The notes under the pieces: generated by a model
What the model saw: the letters and a program-made list of their open reading frames with translations, nothing else
Told to the model about the DNA's origin: nothing
The model's database searches: none
Part shown: positions 15,699 through 24,674 of the stretch, piece after piece
Position numbering within the stretch: the stretch's first letter is position 1
How the letters are laid out: each line of letters starts with the position of its first letter
Source: Paenibacillus sp. LHD-117
Lineage (GTDB): Bacteria > Bacillota > Bacilli > Paenibacillales > Paenibacillaceae
Reading direction: 5' to 3'
Assembly (NCBI RefSeq): GCF_030929555.1
Contig: NZ_JAVFVT010000058.1
Coordinates: forward strand, 1 to 32,387
Length of the DNA stretch: 32,387 nucleotides
Position numbers and translations under genes: made by a program

Positions 15699-17342
15699 AT
15701 GGTGAAAGGGAGCAAAAAACGTTGGTTGACGGGAGCGCTCGCAGGCATAGTGGCAGTATCCCTATTGGCGGGCTGCGCAAGCTCAGGATCGAACGAGAAC
15801 ACCCAGACGAATAATCAGGGGAATTCGAATGGCGGAACAAACGCGAATTCGGAATCGCCGGATAACAAGCCGGCGGAAAAGAAGCTGTTGAAGTTTTGGA
15901 CGACCTCGCCGGAAATTGCCAAAGCGGACTCTCCAGGCGTGCAGGCCATCCGCGATAAATTCGGCATTGATGTCGAATTCGTGCCTACTGGCGGAGAGGG
16001 GTTCAAGGAGAAAGTGAATCTAATGATATCGTCGGGCGACATTCCGGATTGGATGAAAGAACCATCGTTTACGGACTACGATAAATATATGCAGCAAGGC
16101 ATCATCACCGAAATTCCGCAAGAACTGATCGAGCAGCACATGCCAAAGTACGTGGAATGGCTGAAACGATTCCTTGGCGACGATCCGTTCAAATACGTAA
16201 GAAGAGACGGCAAAATCTATGCGTTGCCCGTCATCTGGGATATCGGCATCGACGGCATGCAGCTCGCGTTCCGCGAAGATTGGCTGAAAAAAGTAGGGAT
16301 CGCGAAAACGCCTGAAACCATCGAAGAAATGGAAGCCGTTTTGACGAAATTCCGCAACGACGATCCGGACGAGAACGGCAAGAAGGATACGTACGGCATC
16401 ACTTCGGCAGGCGATAACATCGAATCGATGTTCAGTTCCGTATTCGGCGCCTTCGATGCTTATCCGAACATCTTCCGCGAGAAAGACGGCAAAGTCGTGC
16501 GGGGCGAAATCGAGCCGGGCGCGAAGCAAGCGCTTGAAGTGCTGAACCGCTGGTATAAGAACGAACTGATCGACCCCGAGTTCGTCGTCAATAAAGGCAA
16601 CAACGTGGAAGATAAAGTATTGACCGATAAAGCGGGCGCCGTCGAATTCTATTGGTGGTCTTTCCTGCCGGGCAACGCATTCCTCGGCGGCGAGCAATGG
16701 TTCGACAAGCTGAAGGCGAAGCACCCGGACTTCGGCTTCGCGACTACCGGCGGCGTGAAAGGTCCGGACGGGCATTACGGCATCTCGCAGTATAATCCGG
16801 CTTACGCTTCGGGAGTCGTTTTCGGCAAACAGCTGGAGGATGACCAAGACAAAATGATCAAGTATATGCAGGTGTTCGAGGCTTCCCAATTTGATCCGGA
16901 TATTTACGAGAAGCTGAACTTCGGCGTGAAGGACAGAGATTGGAAAGTTGGCGCGAACGGAACTGTCGAATATATTGCGCCATACACCGATGAGAAAGAA
17001 CGTCAAAAATTGGGGCTTGGCGGATACTCGATGAGCGGCTCTTTTAATGACTATGATTTCCAAACCTCTTATACGTCGGATGCGAGTATGCGTCAGCTGG
17101 CAAAGGATACAAGAGCAAAAGGAACGCGGAATATCGACATCCTTGCGCCATTCAACAAGCCGTTGTACAACGAAACGCAAGATAAGCTGAAGCAATTCAC
17201 GACGCAGAACTTCATCGACTTCATTACGGGACGCAAATCGCTGGACGATTTCGACGCTTTCGTGAAGGAATGGATGAGCATGGGCGGAGACAAAGTGTTG
17301 GAAGAAGCGCAGCAGGTATACGATCAAAACTTAAAACAATAA
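15699..17342 (+). CDS. Lipoprotein solute-binding protein of the sugar ABC transporter (YtcQ/LplA-like)
   Basis: The 547-residue protein has a type II signal peptide with lipobox LLAGC (C26 after cleavage and lipidation), a Ser/Asn/Gly-rich linker to about residue 60, and then a type 1 extracellular solute-binding domain (family 1, YtcQ-like) through the C-terminus. It should be anchored on the outer face of the membrane and deliver the oligosaccharide to the two permeases upstream. The ligand is unknown; the downstream enzymes suggest a GalNAc/fucose-containing, sulfated glycan. The GGGGAGAAAGG site precedes the ATG at 15699; a GTG follows immediately as the second codon. Confidence 0.9.
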   Translation: MVKGSKKRWLTGALAGIVAVSLLAGCASSGSNENTQTNNQGNSNGGTNANSESPDNKPAEKKLLKFWTTSPEIAKADSPGVQAIRDKFGIDVEFVPTGGEGFKEKVNLMISSGDIPDWMKEPSFTDYDKYMQQGIITEIPQELIEQHMPKYVEWLKRFLGDDPFKYVRRDGKIYALPVIWDIGIDGMQLAFREDWLKKVGIAKTPETIEEMEAVLTKFRNDDPDENGKKDTYGITSAGDNIESMFSSVFGAFDAYPNIFREKDGKVVRGEIEPGAKQALEVLNRWYKNELIDPEFVVNKGNNVEDKVLTDKAGAVEFYWWSFLPGNAFLGGEQWFDKLKAKHPDFGFATTGGVKGPDGHYGISQYNPAYASGVVFGKQLEDDQDKMIKYMQVFEASQFDPDIYEKLNFGVKDRDWKVGANGTVEYIAPYTDEKERQKLGLGGYSMSGSFNDYDFQTSYTSDASMRQLAKDTRAKGTRNIDILAPFNKPLYNETQDKLKQFTTQNFIDFITGRKSLDDFDAFVKEWMSMGGDKVLEEAQQVYDQNLKQ

Positions 17343-17360
17343 CGGCCAATAGCAGCATAG

Positions 17361-17395
17361 CGATGTCCTTTCCAAGCGAGTTGGAAAGGACATCG
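17361..17395 (+). terminator. Perfect 15-bp hairpin between the transporter and enzyme genes
   Basis: CGATGTCCTTTCCAA (17361-17375) and TTGGAAAGGACATCG (17381-17395) pair perfectly around GCGAG and are followed only by ATTTTAT. The weak T-run suggests partial termination or a 3' end that protects the binding-protein mRNA, giving more solute-binding protein than enzyme. Such intercistronic hairpins are common after solute-binding-protein genes. Confidence 0.75.
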
Positions 17396-17437
17396 ATTTT
17401 ATGGCGGTCAATTACAGATTGGGCAAAGGAGATGCGA

Positions 17438-19819
17438 ATGATGGCAAGATTTCAGGTGGGGAGCTTGGCTTTTCAAATGAATGATCGGGGGGAACTGTGC
17501 GGATTAGCCGACTCGGCGAACGGCAGAAGCCTCGACGCAGGTGATCTTCGTTCGCCGTTGCTGCGCATCGTTGCGGGCAGCAAGATCGAGGAAGCGGACA
17601 CGGCTTCTTACGATGATCAAAGCGGCGTGTTAACCTTTTTCTTCGTTAGCCGGAAGGCGCAGGTCGATGTGAGGGTTGGCTTTAAGGATAAATACATTAC
17701 ATTCGAGGTATCCCGGATCGAAGCCGTGAACGGTATGCAGGAAATAGACGCGATTCTGTGGGGACCGTTTGCGACGGGCGTGGAAGGGTCGATCGGCGAA
17801 TCCGTCGGCGTTGTCCATGACAAGCAGTTTGCGATCGGCCTTATGTCGCTGAACATAAAAACGATCGGCGGTTGGCCCGCCGAACTAAATAAGCCGGCGT
17901 ATGCAGATGAGTCGTACCCGGACGGCAAATTCGATTATGCGGACAGCACGGCTTGGCCGATGCAAGGCGGCAGCCTGCTGCAGGCTTTCGCGAGGAATCG
18001 TACCCATGGCGGGCGCAGGCCAGTCTGGAATTTGAAGGACATCGAAGTGACGCCCTTGCAGGGGCATGACGCGGAGCTGATCGGCACGGGCATCGCGTTG
18101 TTCGGCTGCAAGGCAGACAGCGTACTTCATGTGATCGAAACGATCGAGCTCGGCGAGAACCTGCCGCATCCCGTCATCGAAGGCGAATGGGGCAAGACAT
18201 CCTCTGCCGCGACGCAGTCTTATCTCATTACCGATTTCTCGGAGGCGACGATCGACGAGGCGGTGCGGTATACGAAGCAAGCCGGCCTGAATTATGTCTA
18301 TCATCCGGACCCGTTTGCGAAGTGGGGACATTTTATTCTGAAGCCCGGCCAGTTTCCGCAAGGCGACGAGGGGCTCAGGGCATGCGTCGAATCGGCCGGA
18401 CGGGAAGGCGTGAGAGTCGGCGTACATACGCTGTCCACCTTCACGACGCTGAACGATCCTTACGTGACGCCCGTTCCGGCTGCAGGGCTGCAGACGGTCG
18501 GAACGGCCCGGTTGACCGAGCCGGCGGCCGAAGAAGCCGATGAGATCGCGATTGACGATCCGCGGCCGTTCAGAGAAAAACTCTATCGGAATTCGGCCGT
18601 GCTCGGGGGGGAACTCATCGGGTACGAATCCGTTTCGGAACAGGCGCCATGGAAGCTGCAAGGGGTCAGTAGAGGGTTAAACGGGACCGCGGTTTCGGCG
18701 CATGACGTCGGTGCGGAGATCGGGCGGCTGTGGGATCATCCCTATGATGTTCTCTTCCCGAATCTGGAGCTCCAAGATGCCTATAGCAGCCGGATCGCCG
18801 AGCTGTTGCGAACGACGGGGGTGAAGCAACTATCGTTCGACGGGCTGGAAGGTTGTTATGCAACGGGTCATGACGGCTACGGCGTCAACCGTTTCGTGAA
18901 GCAATGTTACGACGGCTGGGGAGAGGGAGTCATCAACGATGCGAGCATCGTCGTCCCTAATTATCTATGGCATATTTTCACTCGTTTCAACTGGGGTGAG
19001 CCATGGGGCGTATCGACGCGCGAAGGCCAGTTGGAATGGCGGCTTACCAATCAACGGTATTTCGAGAGGAACTTCATTCCGCCGATGCTCGGCTGGTTCC
19101 TGATCCGTTCAACTTCCGACCGTTTCGAAGCGACCACGCTGGACGAGATCGAGTGGGTGTTGTCCAAAGCGGCAGGCTTCGACGCAGGCTTCGCGCTTTC
19201 GGCCGACATGGCCGTGCTCCGCCGCAACGGCAACTCGGAGGCGCTGCTGGAGAAGGTGCGCCAATGGGAAACGGCCCGGGGCACAGGCGCGTTCACGGAG
19301 TCGCAGAAGGAACGGCTTCGCGATCCGAAGAGCGATTGGCATCTGGAACCCGCGGAAGACGGGGCTTGGCGCCTCGTGCCGGTAAGTCTCTCGAAGCCGC
19401 TTGTTTGCAGCCCCGATGAGCTGCAGCCCGGACAGCCCGGGGGTGCGGATTGGGCGTTCTATAACAAGTTCGGCGAGCAGCCGCTGCGTTTCTGCCTGCG
19501 CGTATCGCCCGGTTACGGCAACGAGGATGCCGGCGTGAAGCGGCCGACCTTCTATACGAACGGCGAATACATGACGTTCGAGACGGATGTGCGCGCGAAC
19601 GAGTATCTCGTATGCGACGGGGATCGCATCGGGAAGGTTTACGATTTAAACTGGAACTTGCTGAGAACCGTTCAAGCTTCCGCGGATGCGCCGGTCGTTC
19701 GGGCGGGCGGACAGACGGTCTCGTTCAGCTGCAAGTTCGAGGGCGATCCGAAGCCGGTCGTAAGCGTTACCGTGAGCACTTGGGGCGAGCCCGAAAACGT
19801 AAAGGCGAGTGAGCGATGA
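17438..19819 (+). CDS. Large cytoplasmic protein of unknown family, probably a glycoside hydrolase
   Basis: About 793 residues with no signal peptide. I do not recognise the family. The N-terminal 260 residues look beta-rich. From about residue 270 the pattern resembles a TIM barrel (TIDEAVRYTKQAGLNYVYHP; VRVGVHT; VKQLSFDGLEG with D468, in the place of a barrel-strand nucleophile; later VVPNYLWHIF and GFDAGFALSADMA). Inside the barrel a small beta insert (about 370-435) reads GGELIGYESVSEQ...LQGVSRGLNGTAVSAHDVG. Start: AAAGGAG (17425-17431) precedes three in-frame ATGs at 17432, 17438 and 17441; 17438 or 17441 is best spaced, and the open frame reaching back to 17270 has no support. It overlaps the GH101 gene by ATGA. 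Context suggests it acts on the same imported glycan. Confidence 0.6.
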   Translation: MMARFQVGSLAFQMNDRGELCGLADSANGRSLDAGDLRSPLLRIVAGSKIEEADTASYDDQSGVLTFFFVSRKAQVDVRVGFKDKYITFEVSRIEAVNGMQEIDAILWGPFATGVEGSIGESVGVVHDKQFAIGLMSLNIKTIGGWPAELNKPAYADESYPDGKFDYADSTAWPMQGGSLLQAFARNRTHGGRRPVWNLKDIEVTPLQGHDAELIGTGIALFGCKADSVLHVIETIELGENLPHPVIEGEWGKTSSAATQSYLITDFSEATIDEAVRYTKQAGLNYVYHPDPFAKWGHFILKPGQFPQGDEGLRACVESAGREGVRVGVHTLSTFTTLNDPYVTPVPAAGLQTVGTARLTEPAAEEADEIAIDDPRPFREKLYRNSAVLGGELIGYESVSEQAPWKLQGVSRGLNGTAVSAHDVGAEIGRLWDHPYDVLFPNLELQDAYSSRIAELLRTTGVKQLSFDGLEGCYATGHDGYGVNRFVKQCYDGWGEGVINDASIVVPNYLWHIFTRFNWGEPWGVSTREGQLEWRLTNQRYFERNFIPPMLGWFLIRSTSDRFEATTLDEIEWVLSKAAGFDAGFALSADMAVLRRNGNSEALLEKVRQWETARGTGAFTESQKERLRDPKSDWHLEPAEDGAWRLVPVSLSKPLVCSPDELQPGQPGGADWAFYNKFGEQPLRFCLRVSPGYGNEDAGVKRPTFYTNGEYMTFETDVRANEYLVCDGDRIGKVYDLNWNLLRTVQASADAPVVRAGGQTVSFSCKFEGDPKPVVSVTVSTWGEPENVKASER

Positions 19820-22800
19820 CGCCGGCGCAAAGTCCGTACCGGATCGTGTTCGGCACCGGACAGGGGGTACAAGAAGATCCGGATCACGCATTCCGATTAT
19901 TCGCGAACGGATCGGATACCGGTGCTGTCGCGACGGTCTTCGAGGCGATGAGCGACGGCGAGTTTTCGTTCACGATGACTCCGCTCGGTCTTGCGGGGAA
20001 GGTCGGGGCGGTTATTCGTTACTCGGCGCAGGACAGCTGGATCTTCGTCGGCTGCGATACGCCGATGGACCCGTTCGGCAGAAGCACGTGGATATGGTCC
20101 ATGCCTTGCGGCAAGCAAGGCGTGCTGTTCCGATCCGACCCGCTCTACGAAGGCCATAGCTACCGCATGAAGCTGCGATTCCAGAGTACCGTGCTTACCG
20201 TATATTTGAACGGCTACCAAGTATATCACGGCGAATTGCCGGATTGGAAGACCGGCCCCGGGGCGGTCGGCTTCCGCGCTTTTGCAGACGGGAATGGCGG
20301 AAGCGGCCATGCAAGGTTCGGAGATGCCGTGGCGAGTGTCCTGGACGATATCTATCGATCGGATTTTGTTGCGCCGAGCGACGATGAGCCGTTGCAGACC
20401 TTCACGTTGTCTTCGGCATATATGGACGTGGAGGTGGATGCCGCATTCCCGCGCGTGCTGCGTTATCGGTGGAAAGCAAGCGGCGCTTTGCTGTTCGGCC
20501 AAGAGGAACGTCTGGCCTGCGTCGAGCTGAACGGCAAGCGATATAAGCCAATCGTTGCTTCCGCGGCTTCGCGCGGCAATGAAGCTTCTTATCGGCTTCA
20601 TTTCCCGCAGCTTCAGGCGGAAATGACGGTAGCCATCATCGTGGAGGGAGCGGCTCTCGAGCTGCGTATTTCCACGGTAAGGGAATCCGGCGAATTCCGG
20701 ATCCGCACGATCGAATTTCCCTATCATGGACTCGTTTCCGTCCGCGATACCCAGGAGGGGGCGGCGTTTGCCTGCGCCGAAGGCATCAAAGGCGATACGT
20801 TCGGCAGCGTATCGGGGGAGCCGGCGACGCGGGCACCCCTCTATCGCGCGATCGCGATCGTGCATACGGCGCAGCTGGCGGCAAGCGTGATCGGCAATTC
20901 GCTGCACAACCGAAGGCGCTTGTGCGTGCAGACCTCGCAGCATGACGGCTATAAACAAACTTCAGTTTGGAACGCATATTGGACGTACCGGGGACCCGAC
21001 ATGGAAATCATTGGCGAACCGTGGTCCAAAGTGATCGTGACGGATGACCGGAACGGGGACGGCATCGTCGATTGGCAGGACGGAGCCATGGCCGTTCGGG
21101 AAGCGTTGCCTCCCCTTCCAGGAGCCGAGGCGCTGCGGCGAAGCTATGCTCATATCGCGATGAATTTCGCCAGTTTGGCGCAGTTTCCGTTTCTTCGCAT
21201 ACTGGATAACGTGAAAAAGTTTTTTTTGTATACCGACGGATTCGGCCAAATGCTCGAGCTCAAAGGGTATCAAAGCGAAGGCCATGACAGCGGGCATCCC
21301 GATTACGGCGGTAACTTCAACGAGCGGGCCGGCGGCTTAAACGATTTGAACTTGCTGGCCGAGCGGTCTCTCGGCTTGGGAGCCGTGATCGGAGTCCATA
21401 TCAATCACAGCGAAGCCTACCCGGAGGCCAGGGCGTACGACAACTCGCTGGTCACGACGACGCCGGGATGGCGATGGCTGGATCAATCGTATTACATCGA
21501 CCGGGAAGCGGATATCCGCTCCGGCGCCTTCGATCGGCGCCTTGACGAATTGAAGGAGCAGGCGCCTCATCTGGGCTTCGTTTACGTGGATACGTATCGC
21601 GACGAGCATTGGGCGGCCTGGCGGCTGGCCGAGAAGCTGCGCGGTAACGGCTGGACGATCTGGACGGAGGAAGCCGACGCGCTCGATTCGGATGCCGTCT
21701 GGACGCATGACTCTACGGGAGACAGCCGCATTTCCAGATTTATTCGGCATCAGGACAAAGACGCCTATATCGAGGATAAGCTGCTCAAGGGCGGGTATGA
21801 GCGTTACGGCGGCAACGGATTCATGGGCTGGCAGCGAGAGCGGGATATTGTAGCGGCCGTGCGATCTTTTTTTACGAAGCAGCTTCCGTATCGGTATCTG
21901 ATGCACTTCGCCATCATGAAGTGGAAGGACTCGGAGGAGGCCGTATTGGAAGGAGGCGTTTCGTCCCGGCTCGAGCATGGCGTTGCCGTTCTCCGGAAGA
22001 ACGGCCGGACGATCGCGATCGGCGATACCGTCTTCATCCCGTGGGATCCTTTCGCGGAATCGAAGATATACCACTGGAACGCGGCAGGAGGCGTGACCGC
22101 GTGGCAGCTCCCGGACGGTTGGCCGAAGAGCGGGACCGTTAAGCTGTATCGTTTGACGAACCAAGGACGCCGATTCGACCGCGACTTGGAGGTTCGCTCC
22201 GGCATTGTTGCGATTGCGGCGGAGGTTTGCGTTCCGTACGTGCTTTACCCGGAAGAGGCGCCTCCGGTTCCCGTTATGGATTGGGGAGAGGGCAGTCCGG
22301 CGAAGGATCCGGGATTTGACAGTCATGGATTTGACATATGGTCGAGATTCTCGTCCGCGGGCCAAACCGATCATATTGCGATCGCGGAGACGGATTACGG
22401 CCAATCGTATTTGCGCATATGCGGAAACGGCGGGGCAGACGGAGGGGTCTCTCAATCGCTCCGAGGTCTTGAGAGCGGCAAGGCCTATTCGGCTTCCGTA
22501 TGGGTGGAAGTATCGGAGGGCCGGGAAGCGGCGATCAGAGTGTCGGGCTACGGCGGATCTGAGCTGTCCCGTTCCATCCGGCGAACGGCGGTCAAGAATT
22601 GCGACGTCGATTCGGACAAATGCGGAACGTATTATCAGCGCCTGCAAATCCGGTTCGTGGTGCCGGGGAGCGAAAGCGGAACAGAGAACCTTGAAGCGAA
22701 AGCGCCGGTTCTGACGCTTTTCGCAGCCCAAGGCGAAGCGGATTCCTACGTGCATTTCGACGACGTGCGAGTTCGGGAAACGGAAATGGCTGCCGAAACC

Positions 22801-23262
22801 GTTCATCTCGTCTACGAAGATTTCGAGCATGTGGACGAAGGCTGGGGCTTGTTCGTCAGCGCTAATCCGAGAGTCGGCAAGACGCATCTCTCTCAGCTTC
22901 ACGAGGGATATACGGCGGATACGATCGAAGGGCAATGGTCGCTGAAAACGATGGATGAACTCGCGGGCGAGCTGATTCGGACGCTTCCGTCGGGGCTATC
23001 CCTGCAGCCGAACAGTAAATACTCGTTGTCTTTCGTTTACAAGTCTGAGAACGAGGGACAATATGCCGCGGTGCTGCGGACAACGGACGGGGGACCCCAG
23101 CATGATACGTTCTTCGAGCCGCTGCGCGCTGGGTTGCACGAGTGGAAGGCCGAAGCGACGACGGGTCCTTATACCGACTATTATTTCGCTATCGTAAGGA
23201 ATGATGCCGAGCGAGGTTGGCTGGTATTCGACCGATTCGCTTTCGATGCCATTGCCGGATAG
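19816..23262 (+). CDS. GH101 endo-alpha-N-acetylgalactosaminidase homologue, apparently cytoplasmic
   Basis: The 1148-residue protein has an N-terminal LamG-like jelly roll (about 20-180), a beta-sandwich, then a GH101 catalytic barrel (about 430-760) and two C-terminal galactose-binding-like domains (about 815-985 and 990-1148). The barrel is very close in pattern to the pneumococcal enzyme: ILDNVKKFFLYTDGFGQ, GYQSEGHDSGHPDYGG, GVHINHSEAYPEA, FVYVDTYRD with D592 at the nucleophile position, WTIWTEEAD with E618 or E619 at the acid/base position, and RFIRHQDKDAYI. Known GH101 enzymes release Gal-beta-1,3-GalNAc from Ser/Thr and are secreted or wall-anchored. Here there is no signal peptide, no sortase motif and the ATG overlaps the upstream stop, so cytoplasmic action on imported glycan is inferred. 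Confidence 0.85.
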   Translation: MTPAQSPYRIVFGTGQGVQEDPDHAFRLFANGSDTGAVATVFEAMSDGEFSFTMTPLGLAGKVGAVIRYSAQDSWIFVGCDTPMDPFGRSTWIWSMPCGKQGVLFRSDPLYEGHSYRMKLRFQSTVLTVYLNGYQVYHGELPDWKTGPGAVGFRAFADGNGGSGHARFGDAVASVLDDIYRSDFVAPSDDEPLQTFTLSSAYMDVEVDAAFPRVLRYRWKASGALLFGQEERLACVELNGKRYKPIVASAASRGNEASYRLHFPQLQAEMTVAIIVEGAALELRISTVRESGEFRIRTIEFPYHGLVSVRDTQEGAAFACAEGIKGDTFGSVSGEPATRAPLYRAIAIVHTAQLAASVIGNSLHNRRRLCVQTSQHDGYKQTSVWNAYWTYRGPDMEIIGEPWSKVIVTDDRNGDGIVDWQDGAMAVREALPPLPGAEALRRSYAHIAMNFASLAQFPFLRILDNVKKFFLYTDGFGQMLELKGYQSEGHDSGHPDYGGNFNERAGGLNDLNLLAERSLGLGAVIGVHINHSEAYPEARAYDNSLVTTTPGWRWLDQSYYIDREADIRSGAFDRRLDELKEQAPHLGFVYVDTYRDEHWAAWRLAEKLRGNGWTIWTEEADALDSDAVWTHDSTGDSRISRFIRHQDKDAYIEDKLLKGGYERYGGNGFMGWQRERDIVAAVRSFFTKQLPYRYLMHFAIMKWKDSEEAVLEGGVSSRLEHGVAVLRKNGRTIAIGDTVFIPWDPFAESKIYHWNAAGGVTAWQLPDGWPKSGTVKLYRLTNQGRRFDRDLEVRSGIVAIAAEVCVPYVLYPEEAPPVPVMDWGEGSPAKDPGFDSHGFDIWSRFSSAGQTDHIAIAETDYGQSYLRICGNGGADGGVSQSLRGLESGKAYSASVWVEVSEGREAAIRVSGYGGSELSRSIRRTAVKNCDVDSDKCGTYYQRLQIRFVVPGSESGTENLEAKAPVLTLFAAQGEADSYVHFDDVRVRETEMAAETVHLVYEDFEHVDEGWGLFVSANPRVGKTHLSQLHEGYTADTIEGQWSLKTMDELAGELIRTLPSGLSLQPNSKYSLSFVYKSENEGQYAAVLRTTDGGPQHDTFFEPLRAGLHEWKAEATTGPYTDYYFAIVRNDAERGWLVFDRFAFDAIAG

Positions 23263-23372
23263 GTTTCGTGCAGCGGAGTTTTTGCTGCAGGGTATTAGCA
23301 ATCGCTGCCGAACCTAATATAGAATGGCTGCTTCGCCAGGAAGAGTAAGGGAATAAAGAGAAGAGAGGCGAT

Positions 23373-24674
23373 ATGAGCATGCAAACGGAGCAAAGAATCG
23401 TTCCAACGACCAAGCAGTTGGCCTATCAGGATTGGGAATTCGGGTTGTTTTTGCATTTCGGCTTGCGCACTTACTATGAAGGGTACGCCGATTTTGACGA
23501 GCGGCCGATGACGCCCTCCGCTTTCAACCCGGCAGGCTTGGATTGCGAACAGTGGATTCGAACCGCCAAGGAAGCGGGGATGCGCTATGCGGTGTTAACG
23601 GCGAAACATCATGACGGCTTCTCCAACTGGCCGTCGAAGTACAGCGATTTTACGGTCGAAGCGTCGCCTTGGAAGGAAGGCAAAGGCGACGTCGTGCGCG
23701 AGCACGTCGACGCTTGCCGCAAGTACGGCATAAAGCCGGGTCTCTATTATTCGCCTTACGACGGGTCGGCCGATTTCTACACGCAGGATGCCAAAGCCTA
23801 TGACGATTATTTCGTGAATCAAATCACGGAGCTGTTGACCGAATACGGCGAGATCGATATTCTATGGTTCGACGGCTGCGGCTCCGAGGATCATACGTAC
23901 GATTGGAACCGGATAATCGGCGAGATCCGCCGTCTTCAGCCGGGCATCCTGATCTTTAATATGGGAGATCCCGATTTCCGCTGGATCGGCAACGAGGACG
24001 GGGTGGCGCCGATTCCTTGCTGGAACGAGACCGACGCAACCGATTTCTCGATTTTTACCGAGGAGAAAGAGCGGTTAGGCAGCCGGTTGTGGCTGCCGGC
24101 TGAATGCGACGTGCAGATGCGGAATAACCGAATCAGCTGGTTTTACAGCGATGAAGACGAGCATATGGTCAAGAGCGTGGACGAACTGATGGGTCTCTAC
24201 TATCTATCCGTCGGCCGCGGTTCCAATCTGCTGCTGAATATCGGCCCGGACCGCGAAGGTCTGCTTCCGGGCAAAGATGCGGAACATCTCGCCCGCTTCG
24301 GCGAAGAAATTAGAAGACGCTTCGGCCATCCGATCGCGACGCTGGCGGAATGCGAGCAGAATGGGCTGGAGTGGAGATATGTGGCGAAAGAACCGCATTT
24401 GCTCGATCATCTCGTCATTCAGGAGGATTTGACAGGCGGCGAGCGTGTCATTGCATTCCGCGTCTCGGTTATTACGGCCAAGTCCCGTAAGGCGGTCACC
24501 GTGTACGAAGGCCGAAACATCGGCCACAAGGCGATCGTCCGGATACCGGCCATAAACGTTGCCGGAGTCGTCGTGGAAGTGACGGAATGGAACGGGGACC
24601 CCGTCATTCGCGAGCTTTCCTTCCACTATTCGGGAGATGCGGCAACATCGCCAATACTCGGGTATAAAGGATGA
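23373..24674 (+). CDS. GH29 alpha-L-fucosidase, cytoplasmic
   Basis: The 433-residue protein matches GH29: WEFGLFLHFGLRTYYEG near the N-terminus, AVLTAKHHDGFSNWPSKYSDFTV (split HHDGF motif), YYSPYDGSADFY, and the nucleophile strand EIDILWFDGCGS with D167. The NLLLNIGPDREGLLP segment and a C-terminal beta-sandwich follow. It should hydrolyse alpha-L-fucosyl linkages with retention. There is no signal peptide. The ATG at 23373 (or the one at 23379) follows AGAGAGG; the gap after GH101 is 110 bases with only a weak hairpin (GCAGC...GCTGC). Its stop overlaps the sulfatase start by ATGA, so the two are probably translated together on the same substrate. Confidence 0.88.
   Translation: MSMQTEQRIVPTTKQLAYQDWEFGLFLHFGLRTYYEGYADFDERPMTPSAFNPAGLDCEQWIRTAKEAGMRYAVLTAKHHDGFSNWPSKYSDFTVEASPWKEGKGDVVREHVDACRKYGIKPGLYYSPYDGSADFYTQDAKAYDDYFVNQITELLTEYGEIDILWFDGCGSEDHTYDWNRIIGEIRRLQPGILIFNMGDPDFRWIGNEDGVAPIPCWNETDATDFSIFTEEKERLGSRLWLPAECDVQMRNNRISWFYSDEDEHMVKSVDELMGLYYLSVGRGSNLLLNIGPDREGLLPGKDAEHLARFGEEIRRRFGHPIATLAECEQNGLEWRYVAKEPHLLDHLVIQEDLTGGERVIAFRVSVITAKSRKAVTVYEGRNIGHKAIVRIPAINVAGVVVEVTEWNGDPVIRELSFHYSGDAATSPILGYKG

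Noticed and set aside
16020..17327. 435-codon minus-strand open frame
   Set aside because: It lies opposite the solute-binding protein gene, which has a lipobox, ribosome binding site and family match. The reverse frame has no recognisable motif and results from codon bias in GC-rich DNA.
17270..17437. Upstream extension of the 793-residue enzyme
   Set aside because: It would overlap the solute-binding protein gene and the hairpin at 17361-17395, and a good ribosome binding site lies just before 17438.
21337..22935. 532-codon minus-strand open frame
   Set aside because: It is the shadow of the GH101 gene. It is Arg/His/Pro-rich with no domain and no start signals.
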